Source: CANLBN01 sp965230205
GTDB taxonomy: Bacteria; Pseudomonadota; Gammaproteobacteria; Pseudomonadales; Cellvibrionaceae
NCBI GenBank assembly: GCA_965230205.1
Contig: OZ245996.1
Span: 1,054,001-1,118,000, forward strand
Reading direction: 5' to 3'
DNA length: 64,000 bases
Shown here: in pieces, positions 63,908 to 64,000 of the stretch
Layout of the letters: every line of letters begins with the position of its first letter
How positions within the stretch are numbered: the first letter of the stretch is position 1
Program-made: the position numbers and the translations under genes
Notes under the pieces: generated by a model
What the model was told of the DNA's origin: nothing
The model's input: only the letters and a program-made list of their open reading frames with translations
Database searches by the model: none

Positions 63908-64000
63908 TTACTCTTCGTCAGCAGCTTCATCTGGATTTACCAAAGGTACTCGCACTGCACGAGATGGCACTACGGTAGAAATGGCATGTTTGTAAACCAT
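63908..64000 (-). CDS. hfq: Hfq RNA chaperone, C-terminal part
   Basis: Only the last 30 residues are in the window. They begin MVYKHAISTVVPSRAVRVPL, which contains the Sm2 motif YKHAIST that lines the Hfq ring, and end in a short acidic tail NPDEAADEE. The tail is much shorter than in E. coli Hfq. The gene continues past base 64000. Order hfq-hflX-hflK-hflC is conserved. Confidence 0.93.
   Translation of the reverse strand: MVYKHAISTVVPSRAVRVPLVNPDEAADEE

Noticed and set aside
1..64000. CRISPR arrays, tRNA or rRNA genes, phage or plasmid genes
   Set aside because: None seen: no spaced direct repeats, cloverleaf sequences, integrase or transposase genes were recognised.

Overview
The window looks like a chromosomal segment of a marine-type gammaproteobacterium, possibly from the Cellvibrionales or Oceanospirillales area. 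This rests on conserved gammaproteobacterial gene order: hfq-hflX-hflK-hflC-DUF2065-hisZ-purA, zapB-zapA-6S RNA-5-FCL, rnr-rlmB, and yrfG-hslR with hslO-pckA. Base composition is low-to-moderate GC. There are many c-di-GMP and chemotaxis-type signalling proteins, and no phage, plasmid, CRISPR, tRNA or rRNA genes were seen. The species assignment is inference only.

Layout. 0-8.6 kb: end of an unidentified gene, a chemoreceptor, serA, a photolyase, a LysR regulator divergent from a DUF1127 peptide, a secreted YHS protein, an LpxR-like lipid A deacylase and rpiA. 8.9-12.9 kb: a 46-residue membrane peptide, 5-FCL, 6S RNA, zapA, a zapB-like gene, cysQ, yrfG and hslR. 12.9-20.6 kb: 1-Cys peroxiredoxin, a second YHS protein, a GGDEF-EAL protein, hslO, pckA, a short inverted-repeat (MITE-like) element, a GNAT enzyme and a DUF4156 protein. 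20.6-25.6 kb: a compact four-gene operon (polytopic membrane protein, dihaem cytochrome c peroxidase-like protein, DAHL-type histidine kinase, double-receiver regulator) with a consensus CRP-like site upstream. 26-30.4 kb: an RND efflux pump with its adaptor. 30.5-41 kb: tex, a CheC-like and PAS-GGDEF pair, a lipoprotein peptidase, an NhaP-type antiporter, rlmB and rnr. 41-48.7 kb: a six-gene uptake and catabolic operon (betaine-type ABC transporter, GYD protein, amidohydrolase, CobW GTPase) facing a GntR regulator across palindromic operators. 48.7-51.4 kb: a small membrane protein, a LysE exporter, and a LysR regulator divergent from a small RSP_7527-like peptide. 51.4-55.5 kb: a membrane GGDEF-EAL protein divergent from a LuxP-like periplasmic binding protein. 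55.5-64 kb: pgm, purA, hisZ, DUF2065, hflC, hflK, hflX and the end of hfq.

Most of the window is housekeeping. Three places look least described: the LuxP-like binding protein beside a GGDEF-EAL receptor, which resembles a periplasmic ligand-to-c-di-GMP relay; the CRP-site operon joining a dihaem peroxidase and a membrane protein to a DAHL kinase and a regulator with a degenerate second receiver; and the GntR-controlled ABC, GYD, amidohydrolase and CobW operon, whose substrate cannot be read from sequence. All functional calls come from recognising motifs by eye; no database search was run.
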